From positions 1,338,001-1,402,000 of the forward strand of contig JARHVA010002425.1 in the NCBI GenBank assembly GCA_037957365.1: 64,000 bases of DNA, given 5' to 3'. Under the pieces are notes generated by a model that saw only the letters and a program-made list of their open reading frames with translations, did not search any database and had not been told where the DNA came from. A program made the translations under genes and the position numbers. This DNA comes from Torreya grandis. Lineage: Eukaryota > Streptophyta > Pinopsida > Cupressales > Taxaceae. Shown here piece by piece: positions 27,975 through 40,429 of this stretch; the stretch's first letter is position 1; each line of letters opens with the position of its first letter.

Positions 27975-28890
27975 GTACATTGAATTGTAAATTATTCAAC
28001 AAATCATATTGATAATTTATTCGTAAAAATATGACTTTTAATATAGGAACCATTTTATCTCATTACGTGATTTTTTTATATCCATTTTATTTCTAGCTAC
28101 CATAGAGTTTCATGAAACTACGTGTGATAAAATTTCACTTTCATCTAGCCCTCCATATCATCAAAGAAATACAAGGTGATCTGTATAAGCTAATATATTT
28201 AGACTCCTTTTAATCTTATGCCAAGATCAAATTTCACTATTTGGATTATTTTTCAACCAAACATCTTAGCAAACTCTCAAAACTATTATTCACCTCAATA
28301 AGTCAATCTAACAACCCTCTAAACTTTTATTTTTGTTTGAAATTTACTAGTTTTTATTCCATAGTAATATGGTCTAGATTTTGTTTTTTAGTTTTGAATT
28401 GTTCAAATCTTAATATTTGTAGCTCTTCATTTTAGCTCATTTTTATTTATAAGCCATTGTACATTGTTCAAATTTATCTTTTAATTATATTTATAAGTTT
28501 CAAGTACTTGTCAAATTCCTCTTATTTGATCTACATCAACCAATATATCAAATACTTCTTTATCAATCCCCCTTCACTTGATATCAACTTATATGTATCC
28601 CATCATACCATGCTCTAATTTTTTATTAAATTATATTTGCATCTCTTAGAAATATTTTACATAGTTACTCATTTAACAATTTTTCTATGCAAAATGATTG
28701 ACATTTTAAAACTTTGTAACCTATCTTTGTCTATACCAATACACTATTTCAAATAAGTTCTTCATTAAACACATATAAATTGAATTGTTATAAGTATTTT
28801 CACCTTATGTCGAGATCAAATTTCATTCTTTGCATTTTCTTCCCAGCCAAACATCTCAAAAAAATTTCAAAACTCCTATTTACCTCTTTT

Positions 28891-28913
28891 GTGTGTGTGT
28901 ATATATATATATA
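28891..28913. repeat. Short (GT)n(AT)n microsatellite in a monomer
   Basis: Five GT units are followed by about six AT units, then AGGGAGGATATGTTG. Same monomer position as the other expansions. Confidence 0.85.
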
Positions 28914-31756
28914 GGGAGGATATGTTGAATTGTAAATTTTAAAGCAAGTTATATTGATAATCTCTATGTAAAAACATGAATTTCAATATGGAAACCATTT
29001 TATTTGATTACGTAATTTTTGCATACCTATTTTCTCTCTTTCAATTTTAATTTTAGCTACGAAAGATTTTCATAAAACTAAGTGTGATACAATTTTACGT
29101 TCATCTGACCCTCTATATCATCAAAGAAGAATAAGGTGATCTATGTAAGCTAATCTATTCAGATTCTTTTTAAGATTGTGTCAAGATCAAATCCCAATGT
29201 TTGGGTCATTTTCTAGCCAAATATATTAGTAAATTTCCAAAACTCTTGTTCACTTTAATAAGTCAATTTGACAACCCTCTAACCTTTTATCTTTACTTGA
29301 AATGGATCAATTTTTATCCCTTTGTAATATGGTCCAGATTTTTTTTTTTTCATTTTGACTTGTTCAAATTTTAATATTTTTAGATCTTTAATTCAACTCA
29401 TTTTTATCTATAAATCATGGTACATTATTCAAATTTGTCTTTTAATTGTTGTACATAAGTTGCATATAGTTTTCAAATTCCTTTATCTCGATCTACATAT
29501 TCTAATATGTTAAATACTAATTTTTCAGTTCTCTTTCACTTGATATCAACTTATCATATGTATCCCATCATACTAAGCTCCAATATTTTATTAAATTTTA
29601 TTTGTATATCTTGTAAATAGTCTACATAGTCATCTCATTCAATAATTTTATCATGCAAAATGATTGACGTTCTAAAATTTTGTAACCCATCTTTATGTAC
29701 ACCCATACACTATTTCAAATAAGGTCTTAATTAAACATATATAAATTGAATTGTTATAGGAATTTTCATCTTGTGTCAAGATCAAATCCCATCGTTTATA
29801 TTTTTTTTCGAGTCAAACATCTCAAAAAAATTTCAAAACTCCTATTTACCTCTTTTTTTATCTATATATATATGGATAGTATGATGAATTATAAATTATT
29901 TTGCTAGTCATATTGATAATCTATATGTAAAAACATAACCTTTAATATGGAAACCATTTTATCCCATTACGTAATTTTTTAATACCCATTTTTTTCTCTC
30001 AAATTTACATTTAGCTACCATGAAGTTTCATGAAACTAGGTGTAATACAATTTCACATTCATCTAATCCTCCATTTTAACAAAAAAATACAAGGTGATCT
30101 ATGTAAGCCAATCTATTTAGACTCTTTTTAAGCTTGTGCCAAGATCAAATCCCATTGTTTGAGTTATTTTCCAATCAAACATCTTAGCAAATTTTCAAAA
30201 CTCTTATTCACCTCAATAACTCAATTTGACAACCCTCTAGCTTTTTGTCTTTACTTGAAATTGACTAGTTTTTATCTTATGGTAATATGGTCCAAATTTA
30301 TTTTTTGTTTCAACTCATTCAAATCTTAATATTTATAAATTTTTAATTCAGATCATTTTCATCTCTAAACCATGGTACATTGTTCAAATTTTTCTTTCAA
30401 TTATTGTGCATATGTTGATATACTTTTTAAATTTTTTCAGTTTGATCTACATAATCCAATATGTCAAATACTAATTTATCAATTCCCCTTCACTTGATAT
30501 CAAATTTTTATGTGTATCTCGTCGTACTGAGCTCTAATGTTTTATTAAATTATATTTTTATCTCTTGAAAATACTCTGCATAGTCATTTCATTCAACAAT
30601 TTTACCACACAAATCGATTGACATTCCAAAATTTTGTAAATTATATTTGTTTACACCCATACACTATTTCAAATAAGGTCTTCATTAAACATATATAAAT
30701 TGAATTATTATAAGTATTTTCACCTTTTGTCAAAATAAAATTCCATTGTTTGCATTTTTTCTAGCCAAACATCTCAAAAAAATTCAAAAATCATATTTAC
30801 TTTTTTTGTATCTATATATATATGGATGATATGTTAAATTTTAAATTATTCAACAAGTTGTATTGATAATCTATATGCAAAAACATGACTTTCGATATGG
30901 AAATCATTTTATCCCATTATCTATATTTTTTATACTCATTTTCTTTCTCTCAATTTTACTTCTATCTACCATGGGGTTTCATGAAATTAGGTGTGATACC
31001 ATTTCATGCTCATTTGGCCCTCCATATCATGAAAGAAGTACAAGGTGATGTATGTAAGATAATCTATTCATATTCCTTTTAAGATTGTGCCAAGATCAAA
31101 TCTCATTGTTTGGGTTATTTTCCAACCAAGCATCATAATTTTTTTCAAAACTCTTATTCACCTCGATAAGTCAATGTAACAACCCTCTAACCTTTTATCT
31201 TTGCTTGAAATTGACTAGTTTTTATCCCATGGTAATATGGTCCAGAGTTTGTTTTCGACTTATTCAAATTTTAAAGTTTTTAGATCCTCACTTTGACTCA
31301 TTTTTGTCTATAAGCCATGTCACATTATTCAAATTTAGATTTCAATTTTTACGCATATGTTGCATATACTTTTCAAATTCCTCAAATTCGATCTACATAA
31401 TTTAATATGTAAAATAAAATATTACTTTATCAGTCCCCCTTCACTTGATATCAACTTATTATATGTATCCCATTATATTAAGATCTAGTGTTTCATTAGA
31501 TTCTATTTTAATATTTAGTAAATACTCTGCATAGTTATCTCATTCAATAATTTTATCACACAAAATGATTGACATTTCAAACCTTCGTAACCTATCTTTT
31601 TCTATACCCATATACTATTTCAAATAAGGTCTTCATTAAATATATATAAATTAAATAATTATAAGTATTTTCGCCTTGTATCAAAATCAAATCTCACTGT
31701 TAACATTTTATTTCCAACCAAACATCTCAAAATAATTCCAAAACTCCTATTTACCT

Positions 31757-31760
<4 letters not shown>

Positions 31761-31802
<42 letters not shown>
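31761..31802. repeat. (TA)n microsatellite inside a satellite monomer
   Basis: About 21 AT units follow ATTTACCTCTTT and precede GGATGGATAGTAGATTG at the palindromic core of the monomer. Confidence 0.93.
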
Positions 31803-31804
<2 letters not shown>

Positions 31805-34800
31805 ATGGATAGTAGATTGAATTATAAATTATTCAACAAGTCATATTTATAATTTATATGCAAAAACATGACTTTCAACATAAAAATCATTTTACCTCAT
31901 TAAATAATTTTTGTATACACATTTTTTTCTCTCAATTTTACTTCTATCTACTATGGAGTTTCATGAAACATGTGATATAATTTCATGCTCATCTAGCCCT
32001 ACATATTATCAAATAAGTATAAGGTGATGTATGTAAGCCAATATATTTAGACTCCTTTTAAGCTTGTGCCAAGATCAAATCCCACTATTTGAGTTATTTT
32101 TTAATCAAACATCTTAACAAATTTTCAAAACTCTTATTCATCTCAATAAATCAATATCACAACCCTCTAACCTTTTATCTTTCCTTAAAATTGACTAGTT
32201 TTTAATCCATGGTAATATGGTCTAGATTTTGTTCTTTTATTTCAACTTGTTTAAATTTTAATATTTTTAGCTCTTCAATTTAACTCATTTTTGTCTATAA
32301 ACCATGGTACATTTTTCAAATTTATATTTTAATTGTTTCATATAGTTTTTAAATTCTTCTAGTTCAATCTACATAATCTAATATGTCAAATACTACTTTA
32401 TCAATTTTCTTCACTAGATATCAACTTATCATATATATCCCATCGTACTAAGCTCAAAATTTTTATTAAATTCTATTTTCATCTCTTTCAAATACTTTTC
32501 ATAATTATCTCATTCAACAATTTTACATGCAAAATGATTGACGTTTCAAAACTTTGTAACTTATCTTTGTCTACAACCATACACTTTCAAATAAGCTCTT
32601 CATTAAACATATATTTATTGAATTTTCATAGGTATTTTCAAATTGTCTCAAGATTAAATCCAACTGTTTGCATTTTGTTTCTAGCCAAAAATCTCAAAAA
32701 AATAAAAAATCATATTTATCATTTTTTGTATCCATATATATATGGATGGTACATTCAATTATAAAGTATTGAGCAAATTATATTGATAATCTATATGCAA
32801 AAAATATGACTTTCAATATGAAAACCATTTTATTTCATTATATAATTTTTGTATACCCATTTTATTTCTCTCAATTTTACTTCTAACTACCACCGAGTTT
32901 CGTGAAACTAAGTGTGATACAATTTCATGTTCATCAAGCCTTCCATATTATCAAATAAGTACAAGGTGATCTATGTAAGCCAATATATTCAAACTCATTT
33001 TAATCTTGTGCCAAGATCAAATCTCAATGTTTGGGTTATTTTTGAACCAAACATCTTAATTTTTTTTTAAAACTCTTATTCACCTCAATAAGTCAATATG
33101 ACAACCTCCTAACCTTTTATCTTTATTTAAAATTGTCTAGTTTTTATCCCATGGTAATATGGTCTAGATTTTGTTTTCTTTATTTCAACTTGTTTAGATC
33201 TTAATATTTGTAGATCTTCACTTCAACTCTTTTTTGTATGTAAACCATGATACATTGTTCAAATTTGTCTTTTAATTATTGCACATATATGTTGCATATA
33301 CTTTTCAAATTCCTCCTTGTTAGATTTACATAATTTAATATGTCAAATACTACTTTATCAATTCCCTTTCAATTGATATAAATTTATTATATGTATTCCA
33401 TCATTCTAAGCTCCAATGTTTCATTAAATTCTATTTGCATCACATGCAAATACTTGGCATAGTTATCTCATTCAACTATTTTACAACGCAAAATGATTAA
33501 CGATTTAAAACTTCGTATCCTATTTTTGTCTACACCCATTCACTATTTCAAATAAGGTCTTCATTAAACATATATAATTTAAATTTTTATAGTTATTTTC
33601 ATCTTGTGTCGAGTTCAAATCCCACTATTTGCATTTTTTTCATCAAAATATCTCAAAAAAATTCTAAATCTCCTATTTACCTCTTTTTGTATCCATATAT
33701 CTATGAATGGTACGTTGAATTGTAAATTATTCATGAAGTCATATTGATATTATATATGTAAAATCATGAATTTCAATATGAAAACTATTTTATCCCATTA
33801 CATAATTTTTGTATACCCACTTTCTTTCTCTCAAATTTATATCTAGCTATCATGGTGTTTCATGAAAGAAAATGTGATACGATTTGGCATTCATCTGAAC
33901 CTCCATATCATCAAAGAAGTATAAGGGGATCTATGTAAGACAATCTATTCAAACTCTTTTTAAGTTTGTACCAAGATTAAATCCCACTATATAGGTTATT
34001 TTCCAACCAAATATCTTAGCAAATGTCCAAAACTCATATTCATCTCAATAAGTCAATTTGACAACCCTCTAACATTTTTTTTACTTGAAAATGACCATTT
34101 TTTATCCCATTGTAATGTGGTCCAAATTTTATTTTTTGTTTTGTTTTGACTTGTTCAAATCTTAATATTTGTAGCTCTCACTTCAAATCATTTTTTTCAC
34201 TAAACCATTATACATTTTTCAAATTTGTCTTTCAATTGTTGCACATATGTTGCATATACTTTTCAAATTCCTCTAGTTCGATCTACATAATATAATATGT
34301 CAAATACTACTTTATTAATCCTCCTTTACTTGATATAAACTTATTGTATGTGTCCCATTGTACTAAGATCCAATGTTTTACTAAATTCTATTTGCATCTC
34401 TTGTGAATACTCTGCATAGATATCTCATTAAATAATTTTACCACGCAAAATGATTGACTTTCCAAAACTTCATAACTTATCTTTGTTTATACCCATACAC
34501 TATTTCAAATAAGGTCTTCATTAAAAATATATAAATTTAATTGTTATAGGTATTTTCACCTTATGTTGAGATCAAATCCCATTGTTTGCATTTTTTTCAG
34601 CCAAACATCTTGAAAAATATCCAAAGCTCCTATTTACCTCTTTTTTGTATCCATATATATATGGATAAAATGATGAATTGTAAATTATTTAGAAATTTGT
34701 ATTGATAATCTATATACAAAAATATGACTTTGAATATGAAAATCATTTTATCCCATTACGTAATTTTTGTATACTCATTCTCTTTCTCTCAATTTTACTT

Positions 34801-37193
34801 CAAGCTATAATAGAGATTCATGAATCTTTGTGTGATACACATTCATGTTCATCTAGCTTTCCATTTCATGAAATGAGATGTCATACAATTTGCCTTCTAG
34901 CTACCATAGATTTTCATGAAATGAGGTGTCATACAATTTCACATTTATCTGGTCCTCCATATATATATGGTACGTTGAATTATAAATTGTTCAACAAGTC
35001 TTATTAATAATCTCTATGCAAAAACTTGACTTTTAATATGGAAACTATTTATTCTTGTTACGTAATTTTCATATACCCATTTTTTTCTTGTCAATTTTAC
35101 TTCCGACTATCACAGAGTTTCATGAAATTAGGTGGGAAACACTTTCACGTTCATCAGGTTGTCTATATCATCAGTGAAGTATGTGGTGATGTATGTAAGC
35201 CAATCTATTCAGACTCCTTTTAATATTGTGGCAAGATAAAATCTCATTGTTTGAGTTATTTTCTAACCAAACACCTTATCAAATTTGAATATCAAATTCC
35301 ATTACGTAATTTTTGCATACCCATTTTCTTTCTCTCAATTTTACTTTCAGCTACCAGAAAGTTTCATGAAATTGAGTGTGAAACACTTTCATGTTCATCA
35401 AGTCCTCCATATCATCAAATAAGTACATGGTGATATATGTAAGCCAATTTATTCAAACTCCTTTTAAGCTTATGCCAAGATCAAATCCCATTGTTTAGGT
35501 TATTTGTTTGGATTTCTTGAAAATGAATTGATTTTATCCCATGCTAATATTATCCAGATTTTTTTTTGGTTTCACCTTGTTCAAATATTAATATTTGAAG
35601 ATGCTCTTCACTTGAGCTCATTTTTTTTGTAAACCATTATATATTGTTCAAATTTTTCTTTCAATTATTGTGCATCTGTTGCATATAGTTTTCATATTCA
35701 TCCAATTCAATCTACATAATCTAATATATCAAATACTACTCTATCAATTCCCATTTACTTCATATCAATTTATTATATGTATCCCATCATATTAAACTCC
35801 AATGTTTCATTCAATTGTATTTTCATCTTTTGAAAATACTCTGCATAGTTATATCATTCATCAGTTTTACCACATAAAACCATTGATGTTTGAAAACTCT
35901 TGAACATATATTTACCTCATCTCATACACTATTTCAAATAAGGTCATCACTAAACATATATAATTTGAATTGTTATAGGTAGTTTCACCTTGTATCAAGA
36001 TCAAATCCCATTTACATTTTTTTCCATCCAAACATTGCAAAAAAAATTTAATACTCTTATTTACCTCTTTTTTGTATCCATATATTTATGGATGGTATGT
36101 TTAACTGTAAATTATTCAAAAAGTCATATTGATAATCTAGATGCAAAATCATGGCTTTCAATATGGAAACTGTTTTATCCCAATATGTAATTTTTGTATA
36201 CCCATTTTCTTCTTATCAATTTTACTTCCATCTATTATGGGTTTTTATGAAACTAGGTCTGAAACACTTTTACATTCATTAGGTCCTCCATATCATCACA
36301 GAAGTACATGGTGATCTATGTAATCCAATCTATTTAGACTCTTTTTCATCTTGTGCCAAAATCAAATCCAATTTTTTGAGTTATTTTCTAACAAAACACC
36401 TTAAATTTTTTCTAAAACTCTTATTCACCTCAATAAGTCAATCTAACAACCCTCTATCTTTTTATCTTTGCTTGAAATTGACTTGTTCTTATCCCATAGT
36501 AATATGGTCTAGTGTTTATTTTTAGTTTTGACTTGTTCAAATATTAATATTTGTAGCTTTTCAATTGAGCTCATTTTTATTTGTTAACAAACCATGGTAC
36601 ATTATTCAAATTTGTCATTCAATTTTTGTGCATATCCTACATATAGTTTTCATATTCTTCCACTTTGATCTACATAATCCAATATGTCAAATACTACTCT
36701 ATCAGTTCCCTTTCATTTGATATCAACTTATTATATGTATCACATCATATTAAGTTTCAAATTTTCATTCAATTATATTTAAATTTTTTGTAAATATTCT
36801 GCATAATTATCTCATTCAACAATTTTACCATGTAAAACCATTAATGTTCCAAAACTTCATAACATATCTTTGTCTACACCCATACATTATTTTAAATGAG
36901 GTCTTCACTAAACATATATAGATTGAATTTTTATAGGTATTTTCACCTTATTTTGAAATCAAATTTCACTATTTGCATTTTTTTTCCAGTCAAACATCTC
37001 AAAAAAATTCAAAATTACTATTTACCTCTTTTTTGTATCCATATATTTAAAGATAATACATTGAATTGTGAATTATTCAATAAGTTGTATTAATAATCTA
37101 TATGCAAAAATATGACTTTCAATATGAAAATCATTTTATTTCATTACGTAATTTTTGTATACCCATTTTCTTCCTTTCAATTTTACTTCCACC

Positions 37194-38084
37194 TGTTAGG
37201 TTGTGGAGCTAAAAGCTTCACTATTTGCAAACATGGAGGAGGTTGCTGAGTGTCACAGTCACCGGCATCGGTTAGGCTGACCGACGTCGGTCAAGGGTGA
37301 ATAGAAGGGCAATCGACATCGACAGGTGTCGACTGACATCGATCATCTCCAGGCAGACAAAGACCAATGTCGGTCCCCTGTGCGATTCCAAAACTGTTCA
37401 TTGCATGAACAGTTAGTTTGTTGAACCGATTATTTACATGTAAAGACTATTTTAAGTCTTGAGCTGCATGTCTAATTATTGTAAATTAGAAGTCTAAGTT
37501 ATTGTTTAGTATGAGATCTATTTATAGACCCATTGGCATGTATTGTAATTAGAGCAATATAGGAAGGCAAGGTAGATCCTTCCAATTGTAAAATCATTTG
37601 AATTCTAGGTTGTTGCAAGTTCATGGTAGATCTACATGTGTAAGTAAGATCATTTGAGTTGCAGGTTGTTACAAGTTCATGGGAGATCTACTTGAAGTAC
37701 TTTGAGTACTTGTGTACTGGCAGTGTTATTACTGACTAGTTGGAGGTGAACACCAACTCTGTGTTTGAGTTGTGTGTTGGAACCATTTTTTGTAGGAGAG
37801 TGAACTCTTGATTGATAATTACTGGGAGCCCTTGAGGTGTGGGAAGCCTCTGAGAGGTGTGAGAAGAAGTGACATCTTCTTTATTGTATTTTCTTTCTGG
37901 ATGAGTATTAATACAAGTTTATATATTGTCTCTCATATTCTGTCATTTGTGAATTCTAGTTACTTATTCATTCTGGTATAATTCCATGTTTAGTTATTTA
38001 TACAAGGTAATCATATGTACTCTTATTGAGGAGTAAGATCTTGACAGTTGGTATCAGAGCATTTATGTTCTAAATTATTTATCA
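37194..38084 (+). repeat. 5' LTR of the copia element
   Basis: The LTR starts TGTTAGGTTGTGGAGC, ends AAATTATTTATCA, and is 891 bp long. It carries a cluster of GACCGACGTCGGTC-like motifs at 37256-37380, a TATA-like box at 37519-37526, short repeats around AGATCATTTGA and GGTTGTTGCAAGTTCATG, and close to its end an extra copy of the PBS motif (GTTGGTATCAGAGC) at about 38047-38060. Most differences from the 3' LTR are transitions. Confidence 0.95.
37519..37526 (+). promoter_or_regulatory. TATA-like box of the 5' LTR
   Basis: TATTTATA within GATCTATTTATAGACCCATT is the best TATA-like site in the LTR and is unchanged in the 3' LTR (41245-41252). It would place the transcription start about 30 bp downstream, leaving an R-U5 of about 530 bp. 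Confidence 0.5.
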
Positions 38085-38086
38085 AT

Positions 38087-38098
38087 TGGTATCAGAGC
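38087..38098 (+). other. Primer-binding site, initiator tRNA-Met type
   Basis: TGGTATCAGAGC begins two bases after the 5' LTR. This is the classic plant copia PBS complementary to the 3' end of initiator methionine tRNA. The same motif, GGTATCAGAGC, also lies about 40 bp upstream inside the LTR. Confidence 0.9.
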
Positions 38099-38194
38099 TT
38101 TTGGTTGGGTTACTAACAGGTTGTATCAGATTTGGTTAGTGTTTGTTGATTACAAGTCACTCACAGGGATTTTTGTTTGAATGGAAGTATAGCA

Positions 38195-39100
38195 ATGGCA
38201 GAAGAAAGTAAGCTACGAATGGAGAAGTTTAATAGCAAAAACTATCAATTATAGAGGATGCAGATAGAAGATTATCTGTATCAAAAAGATTTGTACTTAC
38301 CATTGGGTGGGGTGCATGCAAGCCCACAGATATGAAGGATGAAGAATGAGTTGTTGTTGATTGGAAGGCTCTAGGATCTATAAAGTTGAGTCTTGCATCG
38401 TCTGTGATTTTTAACTTATCACAGGCTAAGACAATGGTAGAGTTGATAGAATCTTTCACAAATTTATATGAAAAACCCTTAGCTTCAAATAAAATATTTC
38501 TTATGAAGAAATTATTTAATTTACAAATGTTGGAAGGTGGATCTGTACATAGTCATCTTAGTGATTTCTATGGTTTGGTAAATCAATTAAATTTAGTCAA
38601 TATTATTTTTGATGATGAAATTAAAGCTCTCTTAATATTGTGCTCATTACCTGAAAGTTGGGAGAGTTTGGTAATGGTAGTTAGTAATACTACGTCTGCT
38701 TCAAAGATCTTAAAAGTTGATGATGTTGTGAGTGTAATCTTGAATAAAGAAATTCGTAAGAAAAGCACAGGTGAATCATTAGGGAATGCTTTGAGTGTTG
38801 AAAGCAGGGGAAGGCAAAGAGAGAAGATCGAGCATGGGAGATCAAGGTCAAAAATAGGTAGGAGATCCAAATCTAGGTATGGCAGAATAACCTGCTAAAA
38901 ATGTGAAAAGCAAGGGCACTTAAAGAGAGATTGCTGGGTGAATGAAGATCAACATGAAGGACATGAAGAAGCAGATGTTGTAGATTTTGTTGCACAAGAT
39001 GCTCTGGTATGTTCCTTAGATAAAGTAGAATCTTGGGTTTTAGATTCTGGTGCCTCTTTCCATGCATCCCCAAATAGGGAATTTTTTCATGAATATGTTT
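38195..39100 (+). pseudogene. copia gag and protease relic
   Basis: A likely start ATG at 38195 opens with MAEESKLRMEKFNSKNY, the usual beginning of plant copia Gag (a FNGxNY-like motif). A stop follows where the conserved Trp would be (TTATAG), and a frameshift lies before the long open stretch 38386-38898. That stretch has the Gag core, including LMKKLFNLQM, then an Arg/Ser-rich basic tail. A zinc knuckle C-x2-C-x4-H-x4-C lies at 38893-38934, but its second codon is TAA. The aspartic protease active site WVLDSGAS is intact at about 39034-39057. A further stop lies near 39100. The original product would package element RNA and cleave the polyprotein. No functional protein is possible. Confidence 0.88.
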
Positions 39101-39606
39101 AGGGAGACTTTAAGAAAATTTATTTAGGGGATGGTGAGCCTTGTCAAATGATTGGCAAAGAGAAAGTGAAGCTGAAATTGCAGACGGGTAACACATGGGT
39201 GTTGAAGGAGGTCATGCATGTCCCAGTCTTGAAGTGGAATTTGATTTTTGTTAAAAAGTTAGGTGATGAGGGTTGCATAATAACTCTCACAACGGACTCT
39301 TGAAAAGTTTTTAAGGGTGCACTTATTGTAGCAAGAGGTAAAAAAGTAGGTACGCTTTATCTATCTACTTGTATTACTGATTCTCCTTTTGGGTTATCTA
39401 CTTCAGCTGTAGATTCAAAGATGTGGCTTAATAGGCTTGGTCACATGAATAAGAAGGGGATGCATGTTCTTGAGTCAAAGGATATGCTTTTGGATTTGAA
39501 AAACATGGATCGAGATTTATGTATGCAAAAGAAAAAAGTGACGTTTCTTGAAAATATGATGTTCATGACAAGAATAAGAAAGCCTTGGTTTTCAAAGAGA
39601 AGATGA
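39101..39606 (+). pseudogene. copia protease C-terminus and GAG-pre-integrase relic
   Basis: The frame continues through protease-like sequence (KLKLQTGNTWVLKEVMHVP), has a stop at about 39301, and reaches the GAG-pre-integrase motif MWLNRLGHMNKKGMHVL at 39421. In intact elements this leads into the zinc-binding part and DDE core of integrase. Here the frame degenerates after MQKKKVTFLEN and stops at 39606. No integrase catalytic core is visible, so the integrase gene is deleted. Confidence 0.8.
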
Positions 39607-39720
39607 CAAACAGAGATCAGCGCAAGGGACTAAAGAATTCTAAGTAGAGCAAGGTTGATTTGGACAGGGTTTTGATCCAAAAAGAGCTCGCAAGTAAAAG
39701 TCATTGCTCACAAGTAAAAC

Positions 39721-39918
39721 ATAGAGACCGATGTCGGTTAGAAAATTAACGTCGGCATCCAGATAGGGACTGATGTTGGCTATGTGCAGACTAACGTCAG
39801 TGACTCTTGACAAATAAACATCAATGTCAGTTAAGAGGAACTGATGTCGATGATGAGGCAGTCACATGGAGCTGACGTTAGTCGGGTGCAGACTGAGATG
39901 TAACCAACATCAGTCACT
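39721..39918. repeat. Cluster of degenerate ACCGACGTCGGT motifs inside copia
   Basis: About eight variants of a palindromic 12-mer (ACCGATGTCGGT, TTAACGTCGGCA, ACTGATGTTGGC, CTAACGTCAGTG, CAATGTCAGTT, CTGATGTCGAT, CTGACGTTAGTC, CCAACATCAGTC) lie at spacings of roughly 20-33 bp. They match the motif cluster in both LTRs. They occupy the place where integrase or linker coding sequence should be and contain stops, so they are not coding. Most deviations are C-to-T or G-to-A changes at CpG. Confidence 0.75.
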
Positions 39919-40038
39919 GAGATGAATTTTAGGCAAATAACAAGCTGTCAAAGAGTCTCAAGCACCCATATAGAAGACTGAAAGGGTAAGTAAGCCTTAA
40001 ATTCATTATTTCCCTTCTTTACACTACTTGTTGCTCAC

Positions 40039-40270
40039 TGATGGTCAAGAACCAAAAAGTTATTAAAAAAGCAGAGCAGGTAGAATCTAAGAAATAGTGG
40101 GAGCTTGGCATTGATGAGGAATGTGATTCCTTGGAGAAGAACCAAATAGGAGTTTTTGGTGGAGTTGCCAGCTTGAAAAAAGCACTGGAAGACGAATGGA
40201 TTTTCAAGATAAAGAAGAGCAGAAATGGACACGTGAGACGAAAGGCCAGGGTATATGGTCTTGAGTAAGC
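40039..40270 (+). pseudogene. Reverse transcriptase N-terminal relic (copia)
   Basis: Translation shows the copia RT entry region: a MDEEMxSLEKNxTW-like stretch (IDEECDSLEKNQIG), then KKALEDEWIFKIKKSRNG followed by RRKARVYG, corresponding to the usual K-W-V-F-K-x-K...ERYKARLVAKG. A stop sits at AAATAG just before it, another follows GLE, and the catalytic FDD/YVDD parts are absent. Confidence 0.78.
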
Positions 40271-40429
40271 TGCAAGACAATAGAGGTTTGACCATTGTTT
40301 TTTTTTTACCAAGTTGGATAATATTAGCTACATTATCTTGTTACTGTATTATGTGCTTGTTACAGGGTTACACATACAGGGAGTTACTGAACTAAAGGTA
40401 AAATTAGTTCAGAGGTGTGTCATAAGGAA

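Larger units (their letters stand above)
12786..37193. repeat. Satellite array, part 3 (about 26 monomers)
   Basis: This is the longest stretch of the array. The landmark box occurs near 12943, 13908, 14808, 15365, 16298, 17208, 18160, 18987, 19928, 20826, 21217, 22172, 23487, 24446, 25403, 26346, 27272, 28222, 29182, 30138, 31090, 32070, 33010, 33973, 35234, 35478 and 36358. From 23.5 to 34 kb spacing is regular at 926-980 bp. Shortened or fused units occur near 15000-15040, 18495, 20850, 22617, 34965 and 35285. By eye the monomers are roughly 80-90% alike. The array ends at CCACC, where the copia element inserted, and continues at 41813. Confidence 0.95.

Noticed and set aside
272..37093. 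Many open frames of 60-130 codons in the first 37 kb
   Set aside because: They fall in satellite monomers, are not preserved from unit to unit at the same phase, have low-complexity Phe/Ile/Leu/Ser-rich translations and lack any domain motif. They are chance frames of AT-rich repeats.
38229..38870. Minus-strand frames overlapping the copia gag
   Set aside because: The plus strand encodes recognisable Gag and protease motifs; the minus frames are shadows.
40019..40312. Minus-strand frames of 86-97 codons in the copia RT region
   Set aside because: The complementary plus strand carries the RT motif KKALEDEWIFKIKK; the minus translations have no family features.
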